Source: Sphingoaurantiacus capsulatus
GTDB lineage: Bacteria > Pseudomonadota > Alphaproteobacteria > Sphingomonadales > Sphingomonadaceae
Length of the DNA stretch: 64,000 nucleotides
Direction: 5' to 3'
Assembly: GCF_042648405.1 (NCBI RefSeq)
Contig: NZ_JBHRXV010000011.1
Location: 558,001 to 622,000 of the forward strand
The notes under the pieces are model-generated. The model made no database searches. It saw nothing but the letters and a program-made list of their open reading frames with translations, and had not been told where the DNA came from. The position numbers and the translations under genes are program-made. Within the stretch, counting starts at the first letter, position 1. Each line of letters begins with the position of its first letter. Below are positions 52,990-61,619 of the stretch, in pieces.

Positions 52990-54227
52990 CGGTCGACTTC
53001 TCCGAACACGATATCGAGCGAGCCGAGCACCGCCGGCGCGTCGGCGAGCATGTGGCCGCGGCAGAGGAAATCCATCGCCTGCAGGTGGCTGAAACCGGTC
53101 GCGCGGATGTGGCAGCGGTACGGCTTGTTGGTGCCGTCGGACACCAGATAGATGCCGAACTCGCCCTTCGGGCTTTCGGTGGCGACGTACGCCTCGCCCG
53201 CCGGGACGTGGAAGCCCTCGGTATAGAGCTTGAAGTGGTGGATGAGCCCTTCCATCGAGCGCTTCATCTCACCGCGCTTCGGCGGGACGACCTTGCGGTC
53301 GAGGCTGGCGACGGCGCCGCCCGGCATGTCGTTGAGGCACTGGCGGATAATGCGGAGCGATTCCCGCATCTCTTCCATGCGCACCATGAAGCGGTCGAAA
53401 CAGTCGCCGCGGTTGCCGATCGCCACGTCGAAATCGATGCGGTCATAGACATCGTAAGGCTGCGACTTGCGCAGGTCCCACGGAATGCCGCTGGCGCGGA
53501 TGCAGGGGCCGGAGAAGCCCCAGGCGATCGCTTCCTCGGCGGTGATGATGCCGATATCGACGTTGCGCTGCTTGAAGATGCGGTTGTGCGCGACCAGCGC
53601 TTCCATCTCGCCGAGCACCTTCGGGAAGCTCTCGGTCCACTTCCAGATGTCTTCGGCAAGGCCGTCGGGCAGATCCTGATGGACGCCGCCCGGGCGGAAA
53701 TAGGCCGCGTGCATACGGGCGCCCGAGACGCGCTCGTAGAAGCCCATGATGTGCTCGCGCTCCTCGAATAGCCACAGGATCGGCGTCAGTGCGCCGACGT
53801 CCATCGCATGCGTCGTGACGTTGAGGATGTGGTTCATGATCCGCGTCAGCTCGGCATAGAGCACGCGGATATACTGCCCGCGGAGCGGCACCTCGAGGCC
53901 CATCAGCTTCTCGATGGCGAGCACATAGCTGTGCTCCATCGACATCGGCGAGCAATAGTCGAGGCGATCCATGTAGGGGAGCGCCTGCAGGTAGGTCTTG
54001 TATTCGCACAGCTTTTCGGTGCCGCGATGCAGCAGGCCGATGTGCGGATCGACGCGTTCGATGATCTCGCCGTCGAGCTCCAGCACCAGCCGCAGCACGC
54101 CGTGCGCCGCCGGGTGCTGCGGCCCGAAGTTGATCATGTAGTTCTGGATCGCCACGCCGTCCTCGGCGTCGGCGACGATGCTGCCGCTCGACGGCGGCAC
54201 GCCCAGATTCGGATCGCGGTCAGCCAT
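52986..54227 (-). CDS. nuoD: NADH-quinone oxidoreductase subunit D
   Basis: 413-residue 49-kDa-type subunit lining the quinone site with NuoB. NFGPQHPAAHGVLRLVLELD contains the quinone-binding His loop, HIGLLHRGTEKLCEYKTYLQ follows, and the C-terminal FGEVDR completes it. Four bases downstream of nuoC. Separate from nuoC, not fused as in E. coli. Confidence 0.97.
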   Translation of the reverse strand: MADRDPNLGVPPSSGSIVADAEDGVAIQNYMINFGPQHPAAHGVLRLVLELDGEIIERVDPHIGLLHRGTEKLCEYKTYLQALPYMDRLDYCSPMSMEHSYVLAIEKLMGLEVPLRGQYIRVLYAELTRIMNHILNVTTHAMDVGALTPILWLFEEREHIMGFYERVSGARMHAAYFRPGGVHQDLPDGLAEDIWKWTESFPKVLGEMEALVAHNRIFKQRNVDIGIITAEEAIAWGFSGPCIRASGIPWDLRKSQPYDVYDRIDFDVAIGNRGDCFDRFMVRMEEMRESLRIIRQCLNDMPGGAVASLDRKVVPPKRGEMKRSMEGLIHHFKLYTEGFHVPAGEAYVATESPKGEFGIYLVSDGTNKPYRCHIRATGFSHLQAMDFLCRGHMLADAPAVLGSLDIVFGEVDR

Positions 54228-54231
54228 CGGC

Positions 54232-54924
54232 CTAATCCTTCTTGCCGACCGGCGCGGTGGACGCCGTGCCGGCGGCGGTCACCGGCGACGGCGCGCCCGG
54301 CGCCTGCGGTTCGGCCTTCTCGTCGCCCGGCAGCACATATTGCGCGCCTTCCCACGGCGAGAGGAAATCGAACGCGCGGAAGTCCTGCGCCAGCTTCACC
54401 GGCTCGTAGACGACGCGCTTATGCTCTTCGGAATAGCGCAGCTCGACATAGCCGGTCAGCGGGAAGTCCTTGCGGAACGGATGCCCCTGGAAGCCATAGT
54501 CGGTGAGGATGCGGCGCAGATCAGGGTTGCCCTCGAACATCACGCCGTAGCAGTCCCACACCTCGCGCTCGAGCCAGCCGGCGACCGGCCAGATGCCCGT
54601 CACCGACGGAACGGCCTGGTCCTCGTTCGCCGTGACCTTCACGCGCAGGCGGCGGTTCGCCTTCAGCGACAGCAGGTGATAATTCACCTCGAAGCGCTCG
54701 GGCGCTTCCGGGTAGTCGACGCCGGCGATGTCCATGAGCTGGCCGAAGCGCAGCTCGGCATCGTCGCGCAGCTTCACCATCACCTCGACCAGCGCCTCGC
54801 GGCGCACGGTGACCGACAGCTCGCCGACGACTTCGACAGCGGCAACGAACGCGTCGCCGAGCAGCGACGCGATGCGGTCGGCGACGCCGTCGTTCGACGC
54901 CATGACGGGGGCGGGGCTGCTCAT
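54232..54924 (-). CDS. nuoC: NADH-quinone oxidoreductase subunit C
   Basis: 230-residue 30-kDa-type subunit starting MSSPAPVMASNDG. EREVWDCYGVMFEGNPDLRR followed by ILTDYGFQGHPFRKDFPL is the family signature. The C-terminal ~30 residues are a Pro/Ala/Thr tail. The ATG overlaps the nuoB stop (ATGA). Confidence 0.95.
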   Translation of the reverse strand: MSSPAPVMASNDGVADRIASLLGDAFVAAVEVVGELSVTVRREALVEVMVKLRDDAELRFGQLMDIAGVDYPEAPERFEVNYHLLSLKANRRLRVKVTANEDQAVPSVTGIWPVAGWLEREVWDCYGVMFEGNPDLRRILTDYGFQGHPFRKDFPLTGYVELRYSEEHKRVVYEPVKLAQDFRAFDFLSPWEGAQYVLPGDEKAEPQAPGAPSPVTAAGTASTAPVGKKD

Positions 54925-55481
54925 CGCTCGAACGTCCCGACGCGGCGGATCTTCCGCTGCAGCGCGAGCACGCCGTAGAGCAACGCCTCGGCGGTCGGCG
55001 GGCAGCCCGGGACGTAGATGTCGACCGGCACGATGCGGTCGCAGCCGCGCACCACCGAATAGCTGTAATGATAATAGCCGCCGCCGTTGGCGCAGCTGCC
55101 CATCGAGATGACGTAGCGCGGCTCCGACATCTGGTCGTAAACGCGGCGCAGCGCCGGGGCCATCTTGTTGCACAGCGTCCCGGCGACGATCATCACGTCC
55201 GAATGGCGCGGCGAGGCGCGCGGCGCCACGCCGAAGCGCTCGAGGTCGTAGCGCGGCATGTTGGTGTGCATCATCTCGACCGCGCAGCAGGCGAGGCCGA
55301 ACGTCATCCACCAGAGCGAGCCGGTGCGCGCCCAGTTCACGAGGTCCTCAGTCGAGGTGACGAGGAATCCCTTGTTGGAGATTTCCTGGGTCACGTCCTT
55401 GAAGAACTGGTCGCCCTGCCCGGCCGCGAGCGCACGCGCCTGCTGGTCCTCAGTGGCGAAGGGGGGCTGTACTATTCCCAA
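54921..55481 (-). CDS. nuoB: NADH-quinone oxidoreductase subunit B
   Basis: Carries cluster N2, the electron donor to quinone. FGLACCAVEMM, GTLCNKMAP and VPGCPPTAEALLYG supply its four cysteines. The start is uncertain: TTG at 55481 (186 residues) has GAAGGGAG seven bases upstream, while GTG at 55502 (193 residues) has no Shine-Dalgarno; both overlap the end of nuoA. Longer in-frame extensions lie within nuoA and are rejected. Confidence 0.95.
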   Translation of the reverse strand: MGIVQPPFATEDQQARALAAGQGDQFFKDVTQEISNKGFLVTSTEDLVNWARTGSLWWMTFGLACCAVEMMHTNMPRYDLERFGVAPRASPRHSDVMIVAGTLCNKMAPALRRVYDQMSEPRYVISMGSCANGGGYYHYSYSVVRGCDRIVPVDIYVPGCPPTAEALLYGVLALQRKIRRVGTFER

Positions 55482-55849
55482 TCCAACGCTCCCTTCTTCC
55501 ACTCGTAAATGAAGCCGATCGTGAGGATACCGAGGAAGGTCATCATCGACGCCCAGCCGAACACGCCCGTCTGCCCGAGCGATACCGCCCACGGGAACAG
55601 GAACGCCACCTCGAGGTCGAAGATGATGAACAGGATCGACACGAGGTAGAAACGCACGTCGAACTGCCGGCGCGCATCGGAGAAGGCCGGGAAGCCCGAC
55701 TCATACTCCGACAGCTTGTCGGCATAGGGTTTGTTCGCCCCGCTGAGATTCGAGATCAGCACAGGCAGGCCGACGAAAACGCCCGAAAGGGCGATCGCGA
55801 CGATCAGAAAAAGAAGGATCGGCAGATATTCGGCTGCGATCGCGGGCAT
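55472..55849 (-). CDS. nuoA: NADH-quinone oxidoreductase subunit A
   Basis: 125-residue three-helix membrane subunit. KLSEYESGFPAFSDARRQFD holds the conserved loop (Cys/Ser position included), RFYLVSILFIIFDLEVAFLF the acidic helix 2, and WKKGALDWE the conserved C-terminus. First gene of the 14-subunit operon; a good promoter lies 34-62 bases upstream. Confidence 0.97.
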   Translation of the reverse strand: MPAIAAEYLPILLFLIVAIALSGVFVGLPVLISNLSGANKPYADKLSEYESGFPAFSDARRQFDVRFYLVSILFIIFDLEVAFLFPWAVSLGQTGVFGWASMMTFLGILTIGFIYEWKKGALDWE

Positions 55850-55882
55850 GAGAGAACCTCGGCCGGTCGGTTTGCTGGCGCC

Positions 55883-55911
55883 CTATTAGGCGCGGGTCCG
55901 CCGAGTGGCAA
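55883..55911 (-). promoter_or_regulatory. Predicted promoter of the nuo operon
   Basis: On the minus strand TTGCCA (55906-55911), a 17-base spacer, and TAATAG (55883-55888). The start near 55876 gives a leader of about 27 bases before nuoA. Confidence 0.6.
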
Positions 55912-55954
55912 GGCCGCTGGCGCCCCTCGCAAAAGCTGAGAATCGTTCGCAGTT

Positions 55955-57181
55955 TTACCGGAGCAGTTGCAACGCGAGAATGACGGTCGGCGCCTGCCCC
56001 TCGCCGGGCTTTTGTTCCCCATTTTGGGCATATTTCGGCCACTGGCTGTTGGCCACGTAAAGCAGCTGCCCGGCGACGATCGCGCCCTGTGTCGGATCAT
56101 CATGCTGGGGATGGCCGCGCTCCAGCACGTCGCCCACGGTGATCGCCTTCTCATCCACCGACAGGCGCAGCCGCAAGATGCGCGACGGCCGCCAGCCATT
56201 CTGGATGGCGATGAGGTCGTCGCCGTGCCGCAGCAACCCGTCGATGCCGTCGAGGCCTAGGTTGTCGACGACCTTCATCGGCTGCACCGCGCCGGTGCCG
56301 AGATCGATGCGGACGATGCCGTAGCTGTAGTCGGCAACGTGCAGGTGCTTGCCGTCGGGCGACGGCGCGATTCCCTGCGCGCTGTGCAGCACGCCAGGCG
56401 GTACCAGCACCGCGAGCTTGCCGTGGCGCAGCCGGTAGATCGCCCCCGAGCGGCTGTCGGCGGCGAACACTTCGCTGCCCTGCCCGACCGCCACGTCGCC
56501 CAGTTCGACGACGCCGGCGGGCATCGGAATGGCCGTAACCTTCGAGGTAGGGAGATCGAGGCCGAACAGCCCCGACGGCGTCCCGCCGCCGAACACCGGC
56601 GCCGAGACGAACCACAGCCGGTCGGCGGCGGCATCGAGCGCGATGCCGAGAATCGGGCCGGTGTTCGCGGGCAGCGGCAGCGTCTTTGCCGGCACCGCGC
56701 CGCAGCGCGCATAGAGCGCCTGCCCGACCACTGAGGAGAAATAGAGGCAGTCGCGCTTCGCGTCATAGGCGATCGCTTCGACCAGCGGAATCTGCGGCGG
56801 GATGGTAAGGCGCGGCTGCGAGAAGGCGAGCGGCTTTCGGTTGTCGATGAGCGCCTTGGCCAGCCGCTCGCGATCGGCGGCGTCGGTCAGCATCGGCAGC
56901 AGTTGCGCGGCAGTCGGCTCGCTGAAGGTGGCGCCGAGCGCCACGAAGCGGTCGATCAGCATCACCAGGCGCTTCGGATCCTCGGTCGAGGCGGAAAGCG
57001 CCTGGCGCACTGTCTCGAGGCTGGTCGGCGCCAGCGCCATCGCCGCGTCGTATTTCGCGGCCTTGTCGGCGGCGGGCGCTTCTTGCGCGGCCCGCCGGGC
57101 AGCCGATACCTCGGCGAAAGGTCCGGCGGGCGCGGCGGCGACGAGCGCCAGCAGCGCAACCGGTAAAAGCAGTGATTTCAT
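55955..57181 (-). CDS. Secreted beta-propeller (SMP-30/NHL-like) protein
   Basis: 408 residues with a Sec signal peptide (MKSLLLPVALLALVAAAPAG). An Ala-rich helical region (about 25-115) is followed by a propeller with repeated blade strands such as VEAIAYDAKRDCLYFSSVVG, GIALDAAADRLWFVSAPVFG, GDVAVGQGSEVFAADSRSGA and GIAPSPDGKHLHVADYSYGI. No catalytic residues can be assigned with confidence; lactonase- or binding-type roles are possible. Eleven bases downstream of the inositol-phosphatase-family gene, so probably co-transcribed with it. Confidence 0.75.
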   Translation of the reverse strand: MKSLLLPVALLALVAAAPAGPFAEVSAARRAAQEAPAADKAAKYDAAMALAPTSLETVRQALSASTEDPKRLVMLIDRFVALGATFSEPTAAQLLPMLTDAADRERLAKALIDNRKPLAFSQPRLTIPPQIPLVEAIAYDAKRDCLYFSSVVGQALYARCGAVPAKTLPLPANTGPILGIALDAAADRLWFVSAPVFGGGTPSGLFGLDLPTSKVTAIPMPAGVVELGDVAVGQGSEVFAADSRSGAIYRLRHGKLAVLVPPGVLHSAQGIAPSPDGKHLHVADYSYGIVRIDLGTGAVQPMKVVDNLGLDGIDGLLRHGDDLIAIQNGWRPSRILRLRLSVDEKAITVGDVLERGHPQHDDPTQGAIVAGQLLYVANSQWPKYAQNGEQKPGEGQAPTVILALQLLR

Positions 57182-57191
57182 GCGCTAGAGG

Positions 57192-57995
57192 CTAGCGCCC
57201 GCGAACCGCCCCCGCCACCAGCTTGTGCAGCTTTGAATGCACATCGCTGTTACCGGCGACCACCTCGCCGCGCTCCAGCATGCGCTGACCGCCGCGGAAG
57301 TCGGAGACGAAGCCGCCGGCTTCCTTGACCAGCAGCAGGCCCGCCGCCCAGTCCCACGGGTGGAGGTCGGCTTCCCAATAGCCGTCGTAGCGGCCGGCGG
57401 CGACCCAGGCGAGGTCGAGCGCGGCCGAGCCGAAGCGGCGGATGCCGGCGATCTTCGGGCTCACCGCTTCCATGATCGCGGCCTGCTCCGCATAGTCGCC
57501 ATGCCCCTGGAACGGGATGCCGGTGGCGATCAGGCAGTCGTCGAGGTCGCGCCGCGCGGAGACGCGCAGGCGCTGGTTCTGCAGCCACGCGCCGCTGTTC
57601 CGCTCGGCCCAGAAGCTTTCATCGGTCAGCGGCTGGTAGACGAGGCCGGCGGTAATCTCGCCGCGCTCCTCGACCGCGATCGAGATCGCGAAATGCGGGA
57701 TGCCGTGCAGGAAGTTGCTGGTGCCGTCGAGCGGATCGACGATCCAGCGCGAGCCGCCCTCGCCGCCCATGACCTCGCCGCCCTCTTCCATCAGCAGGCC
57801 GAAATCGGGCCGCGCCTGGCGCAGCACCTCCATGATGGTATTCTCGGCGGCATGGTCGGCGTTCGACACGAAGTCGGACGGGCCTTTGCGCGATACCTGA
57901 AGCTGCGCGACTTCGTTGAAGTCGCGGCGAAGGCGCGGCGCGGCCTTGCGCGCGGCCTTCTCCATCACGGTGATCAGCGCGGAATGCGAGGGCAT
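57192..57995 (-). CDS. Inositol monophosphatase family protein (SuhB-like)
   Basis: 267-residue Mg-dependent phosphatase. EEGGEVMGG (metal Glu), WIVDPLDGTSNFLHGIPHFA (the DPLDGT core) and LHPWDWAAGLLLVKEAGG (WDxAAG) are the three family signatures. Substrate may be inositol phosphate, or the protein may act as SuhB does on rRNA antitermination; sequence does not decide. Precedes the beta-propeller gene. Confidence 0.9.
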   Translation of the reverse strand: MPSHSALITVMEKAARKAAPRLRRDFNEVAQLQVSRKGPSDFVSNADHAAENTIMEVLRQARPDFGLLMEEGGEVMGGEGGSRWIVDPLDGTSNFLHGIPHFAISIAVEERGEITAGLVYQPLTDESFWAERNSGAWLQNQRLRVSARRDLDDCLIATGIPFQGHGDYAEQAAIMEAVSPKIAGIRRFGSAALDLAWVAAGRYDGYWEADLHPWDWAAGLLLVKEAGGFVSDFRGGQRMLERGEVVAGNSDVHSKLHKLVAGAVRGR

Positions 57996-58012
57996 GTGTC
58001 TGCTATCCTACG

Positions 58013-58036
58013 CCCCCTCCCGCTACTGGGAGGGGG
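58013..58036. repeat. Perfect GC hairpin between efp and the inositol-phosphatase gene
   Basis: CCCCCTCCC-GCTACT-GGGAGGGGG, a 9-bp perfect stem in the 50-bp spacer. It resembles half of the C-run/G-run element at 21065-21172 and may limit read-through from efp into the next gene. Confidence 0.55.
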
Positions 58037-58045
58037 AAACTCAAA

Positions 58046-58609
58046 TCAATCGGCGCGGCGGACGTATTCGCGCTCATACACGTCGACGACGATGCGCGTG
58101 CCACTGGCGATGTGCGGCGGCACGAGGATGCGCACGCCGTTGTCGAGCACTGCGGGCTTGTACGACGAGGAGGCGGTCTGCCCCTTCACCACGGCGTCGG
58201 CCTCGACGATGGTCGCCTCGACCTGGTCGGGCAGCTGCACCGAGATCGGCTTGTCCTCATAGGTTTCCATGAGCACGTCCATGCCGTCCTGCAGGAACTC
58301 GGCGGCGTCGCCGAGCAGGTCGCGCGGCAGCTGGACCTGGTCGTAGTTTTCCTTGTCCATGAACGTCAGCTGGTCGCCCTCGGCGAACAGGAACTGGAAA
58401 TCCTTGGTGTCGAGGCGCACGCGCTCGACGGTCTCCGACGAGCGGAAGCGGACGTTGGTCTTGCGGCCGTCCATCACGTTCTTGAGCTCGACCTGCATAT
58501 AGGCGCCGCCCTTGCCGGGCTGCGTATGCTGGATCTTCACGGCGCGCCACAGGCCGCCTTCATACTCGATGATGTTGCCGGGACGGATGTCCACGCCGCT
58601 GATCTTCAT
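58046..58609 (-). CDS. efp: Elongation factor P
   Basis: 187-residue tRNA-like protein that rescues ribosomes stalled at polyproline. Three beta-barrel domains; MKISGVDIRPGNIIEYEGGL opens, and the loop QHTQPGKGGAYMQ presents Lys33, the residue beta-lysylated by EpmA in bacteria of the lysine type. Weak AAGGG Shine-Dalgarno. Whether epmA/epmB are present cannot be seen here. Confidence 0.97.
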   Translation of the reverse strand: MKISGVDIRPGNIIEYEGGLWRAVKIQHTQPGKGGAYMQVELKNVMDGRKTNVRFRSSETVERVRLDTKDFQFLFAEGDQLTFMDKENYDQVQLPRDLLGDAAEFLQDGMDVLMETYEDKPISVQLPDQVEATIVEADAVVKGQTASSSYKPAVLDNGVRILVPPHIASGTRIVVDVYEREYVRRAD

Positions 58610-58716
58610 GGGATGACCCTTGTTCGGAAAAGTGGGCGGGCTCTAGCAGAGGGGGGCATATCGGAACAAGCCCGGTCATCCGAAGCGCCGGCTTGCGTGC
58701 CGCTGCCACCTCATGA

Positions 58717-58731
58717 GAACATATAGCGAAC
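58717..58731 (+). promoter_or_regulatory. SOS-box match (GAAC-N7-GAAC) upstream of thpR
   Basis: GAAC-ATATAGC-GAAC, 16 bases before the thpR ATG in the 138-bp divergent spacer with efp. It matches the alphaproteobacterial LexA operator exactly at all eight consensus positions, as the lexA box in this window does. Proximity to thpR, not efp, suggests thpR is the target. Confidence 0.6.
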
Positions 58732-58747
58732 ATTATGTGAGTCGGTC

Positions 58748-59296
58748 ATGCCCGCAGACAGTCATCGCTTCCTGTTCGCCCTGACGCCGCCGCCCGATAT
58801 CGCGCGGCGGCTGCATGCGCTGGCGCCCGACTTCCCCGACAAGATGCTGCCCGAACGGCTGCACATGACTTTGGCGATCACCGACGATTTCGAAAGGGTG
58901 CCGGAGGGGCTGGCGCCTGCGCTGCAGCACGCAGGCGGCTTCGTGTTCGCCGAAGCGTTCGAGCTGACGCTCGACCGTCGCCGGGGCAGCCATCGGTCGA
59001 TCGCGCTCCGTCCCGCCCAAGCCATCCAAGGGTTGAGCGAGCTGCACCGCCAATTGGCCGCGGGGATGCGCCGGGCGGGCGTGCCGATGCGGCGCGGCTG
59101 GAGCTTTGGGCCACATGTGACGCTCGCTTACCGCAAGGGCGAGCCGTTCATCACGCCGACACGGCCGATTTCGTGGCAGGCGACGCAGTTCGTGCTCATC
59201 GAAAGTCTCGTCGGTCGGACCATCCACCGCGAACTGGGCCGTTGGCCGCTCGATGCGCCCGCCCCGCTGACGCTGTTCGACGAGATCGCCGCCTAG
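58748..59296 (+). CDS. thpR: RNA 2',3'-cyclic phosphodiesterase (2'-5' RNA ligase family)
   Basis: 182-residue 2H phosphoesterase. The paired catalytic motifs are HMTLA at His39 and HVTLAYRKG at His123, with the two-lobed LigT fold around them. In vitro such enzymes open 2',3'-cyclic phosphates and can join tRNA halves 2'-5'; the cellular role is unclear. An exact SOS-box match lies just upstream. Its TAG shares a CTAG with the stop of the convergent thiE. Confidence 0.9.
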   Translation: MPADSHRFLFALTPPPDIARRLHALAPDFPDKMLPERLHMTLAITDDFERVPEGLAPALQHAGGFVFAEAFELTLDRRRGSHRSIALRPAQAIQGLSELHRQLAAGMRRAGVPMRRGWSFGPHVTLAYRKGEPFITPTRPISWQATQFVLIESLVGRTIHRELGRWPLDAPAPLTLFDEIAA

Positions 59297-59967
59297 ACGG
59301 AAAGCAGCTTGCCGAACTCGGCGACCGCGCCGCCAGGACCCTGCGCATGGCCCCAGACGGCGTTCGACACCGCGAGGAAGTCGGCGCCGGCCGCCACCAG
59401 CGGCGCGGCGTTGGCGGCGGTTATGCCGCCGATGGCGACGCAGGGCAGCGGCGACAAGGTCGTCCACCAGCCCAGGATCGACGGGTCGGGGCGGTGCGTG
59501 GTTTCCTTGGTGGTCGTCGGGAAGAAGGCGCCGAAGGCGACATAGTTGGCACCGGCTTCGGCCGCGTCCATCGCGAGGTGGCGGCTGTCGTGGCAGGTGA
59601 CGCCGATCTGCGCCTCCTTGCCGAGCAGCTTGCGCGCCGCCTCGACGCTGCCGTCGCCCTGCCCCAGATGCACGCCGTCAGCGCCGAGCTGCGCGGCGAG
59701 ATCGGCGCGGTCATTGACGATCAGCGCGACATCATAGGCGGCGAGGATGGGTTTGAGCACCTCGCCGGCGCGGATCACCTCGAAATCCTCGACATCCTTC
59801 AGCCGCAACTGGAACGCGGCGACCTCACCACCGTCGAGTGCCGCCTTCAGCTTTTCCGGAAAGCCCGGATCGAAGCGCGGCGGCGAAATCAGGTAGAGCT
59901 GGCAGGCAGGCCGCCGCTCGCGCTCGAAACGCGAGCCGAACTCGGGATCGAAATCATCCTCGTCCAC
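59293..59967 (-). CDS. thiE: Thiamine-phosphate synthase
   Basis: Joins HMP-PP and HET-P in thiamine synthesis. The 224-residue TIM barrel has AAFQLRLKD (pyrophosphate-binding region), ALIVNDRADLAAQLGADGVH, LGQGDGSVEAARKLLG, ANYVAFGAFFPTTTK and IGGITAANA. The N-terminal ~20 residues (MDEDDFDPEFGSRFERERRP) are a charged extension. Thirty-one bases after fda, same strand. Other thi genes are not in the window. Confidence 0.93.
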   Translation of the reverse strand: MDEDDFDPEFGSRFERERRPACQLYLISPPRFDPGFPEKLKAALDGGEVAAFQLRLKDVEDFEVIRAGEVLKPILAAYDVALIVNDRADLAAQLGADGVHLGQGDGSVEAARKLLGKEAQIGVTCHDSRHLAMDAAEAGANYVAFGAFFPTTTKETTHRPDPSILGWWTTLSPLPCVAIGGITAANAAPLVAAGADFLAVSNAVWGHAQGPGGAVAEFGKLLSV

Positions 59968-59998
59968 GGCGCCCTGCCCCCCTTTTCCTTGGCGCCGC

Positions 59999-60901
59999 TT
60001 AGTTCTTGACCGTCGAGGCGGTGTAGATCTCGTCGATCGCGCCGCCGAGCGAGGCGTTGAATTCGTCGTCGCTCATCTGGTGGCGCAGGTCTTCGAGGAG
60101 CGCGCGCGAGAAGCTGGCGATCATGCCGCGGTTCTTCGCCAGCTCGGCGCAGGCCTCGGGCCGCGCGAAGCCGCCCGACAGCGCCACGACGCGCAGCACG
60201 CGCGGATGGTCGACCAGCGGGTCGAACAAGCCGGCCTTCGCCGGGATCGATAGCTTCAGCATGACCTTGTCGTCGCCGGTCATCGCGTCGAGCGCCTTCA
60301 CCAGCTCCTCGAGCAGGATCTGGTCGGCCTCGGCGCGCTCGGCGCTCTTGATGTTCACTTCCGGCTCGATGATCGGCATCAGCCCGGCGGCGAGCACTTG
60401 CTGGCCGACCTCGAACTGCTGCTTCACGACGGCGGCAATGCCGGCGCGGTTGGCGAGGTTGATGACCGAACGCTCCTTGGTGCCGTAGACGCCGAGGTCG
60501 CGGGCGCGGTGGAGCAGCGTATCGAGGCCGGGGTTCGGCTTCATCAGCTGGACGCCGTTCGCCTCATCCTCGAGGCCCTTGTCGATCTTGATGAACGGCA
60601 CGACGCCGCGCGCCTGCAGCGCCTGCGGGGTCGGCTGGCCGCCGACCTGGCCGTCCATCGTGCGCTCGAACAGGATGGCGCCGATCACCTTGTCGCCGCT
60701 GAACGCCGGCGAGATGATGATGCGCGAGCGCATATCGTGGATCAGGCCGAACATCTCCTCGTCGGTCGACCAGGCGCCTTCTTCGACGCCGTAGCCCTTC
60801 AAAGCCTTGGGCGTCGACCCGCCGCTCTGGTCCAGCGCCGCGATGAAGCCCTTGCCCGCCTTCATCTTCGCTTCCATCTCGGCCTTGGTCATCGCGCTCA
60901 T
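59999..60901 (-). CDS. fda: Class I fructose-bisphosphate aldolase
   Basis: 300 residues from MSAMTKAEMEAKMKAGKG, with GAGGA nine bases upstream; a 22-codon extension is rejected. FIAALDQSGGSTPKALKGYG, RMRSRIIISPAF-type sequence (DMRSRIIISPAF), the Schiff-base region VMLKLSIPAK and ALSGGFARPEA identify the glycolytic class I family, which needs no metal. Most Proteobacteria use class II here. Lies in the tkt-gap-pgk-fda group. Confidence 0.93.
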   Translation of the reverse strand: MSAMTKAEMEAKMKAGKGFIAALDQSGGSTPKALKGYGVEEGAWSTDEEMFGLIHDMRSRIIISPAFSGDKVIGAILFERTMDGQVGGQPTPQALQARGVVPFIKIDKGLEDEANGVQLMKPNPGLDTLLHRARDLGVYGTKERSVINLANRAGIAAVVKQQFEVGQQVLAAGLMPIIEPEVNIKSAERAEADQILLEELVKALDAMTGDDKVMLKLSIPAKAGLFDPLVDHPRVLRVVALSGGFARPEACAELAKNRGMIASFSRALLEDLRHQMSDDEFNASLGGAIDEIYTASTVKN

Positions 60902-60977
60902 CGGGCTTTTCCTCTGTTGGTTCGTGATTGCACCGGAGGCAAAACCAGCCCCGGCGTTCGGCGTCAACCGCGTTTGG

Positions 60978-61619
60978 CTATCGCACGCCCTCGCGGACGG
61001 CGTTGGCGTTCATGGCGATGGAGATGCGCTCCCCCTCACCGAAATAGGGCCGCACCGCGTGCATCAGCCACGGCGGGAACATGACGAGCCGGCCCGCCGA
61101 CGCGCGCATCGCCATCTGGCTCTGCGCCACCTTGCCGTCGGGACCGCGATAGCGAAGATCGAGCGGCAACATGCGCGTCATCGGCATGCGCGGATCGTAG
61201 AGCACCAGCTCGCCGCCGAGCGCCGGATCGGTCGAGCCGGCATAGCCGTCATCTACATAATAGACCGCCGACCAGACCGCGCCGGGGTGGCAATGCGATT
61301 CATTGGCGGCGCGCGGCGGCGAGATGTTCGCCCACATGTCGACGAACCAGCGAAACGATTCGTCCTCGGGGTGCGGCTGCCAAGTATATTGCTGACACAG
61401 CGCGATGAAATGGCGCGCAAGCGTCGCCGCCGCCTCGCCGCCCCAACCGAGCATGTCGGGCGTCGACTGCCAGCCGTTCCAGTTGGACTTGGCGACGCCG
61501 GGATGCGCCTCGCGGCGGCGGCGCGCGATGGCAGCCAGCTCGGCGTTGAGCGCGGCGGCGTCAGCCAGGGTATCGACGATGACCGGCGTCTCGAAGAGAT
61601 GGCCGACCTGCGCCGTCAC
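60978..61619 (-). CDS. Putative 2OG-Fe(II) oxygenase (TIGR02466-like), GTG start
   Basis: 213 residues from GTG (VTAQVGHLFETPVIVD), a start that overlaps the pgk stop (GTGA). Jelly-roll motifs: WANISPPRAANESHCHPGAV with His109/His111, WSAVYYVDDG, LVLYDPR, and RLVMFPPWLMHAVRPY with His187, then Arg198 in ERISIAMN. This suits a 2-oxoglutarate-dependent hydroxylase with an unknown protein or small-molecule substrate. It is set between pgk and fda in a glycolytic operon, which is not an obvious functional home. Confidence 0.75.
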   Translation of the reverse strand: MTAQVGHLFETPVIVDTLADAAALNAELAAIARRRREAHPGVAKSNWNGWQSTPDMLGWGGEAAATLARHFIALCQQYTWQPHPEDESFRWFVDMWANISPPRAANESHCHPGAVWSAVYYVDDGYAGSTDPALGGELVLYDPRMPMTRMLPLDLRYRGPDGKVAQSQMAMRASAGRLVMFPPWLMHAVRPYFGEGERISIAMNANAVREGVR

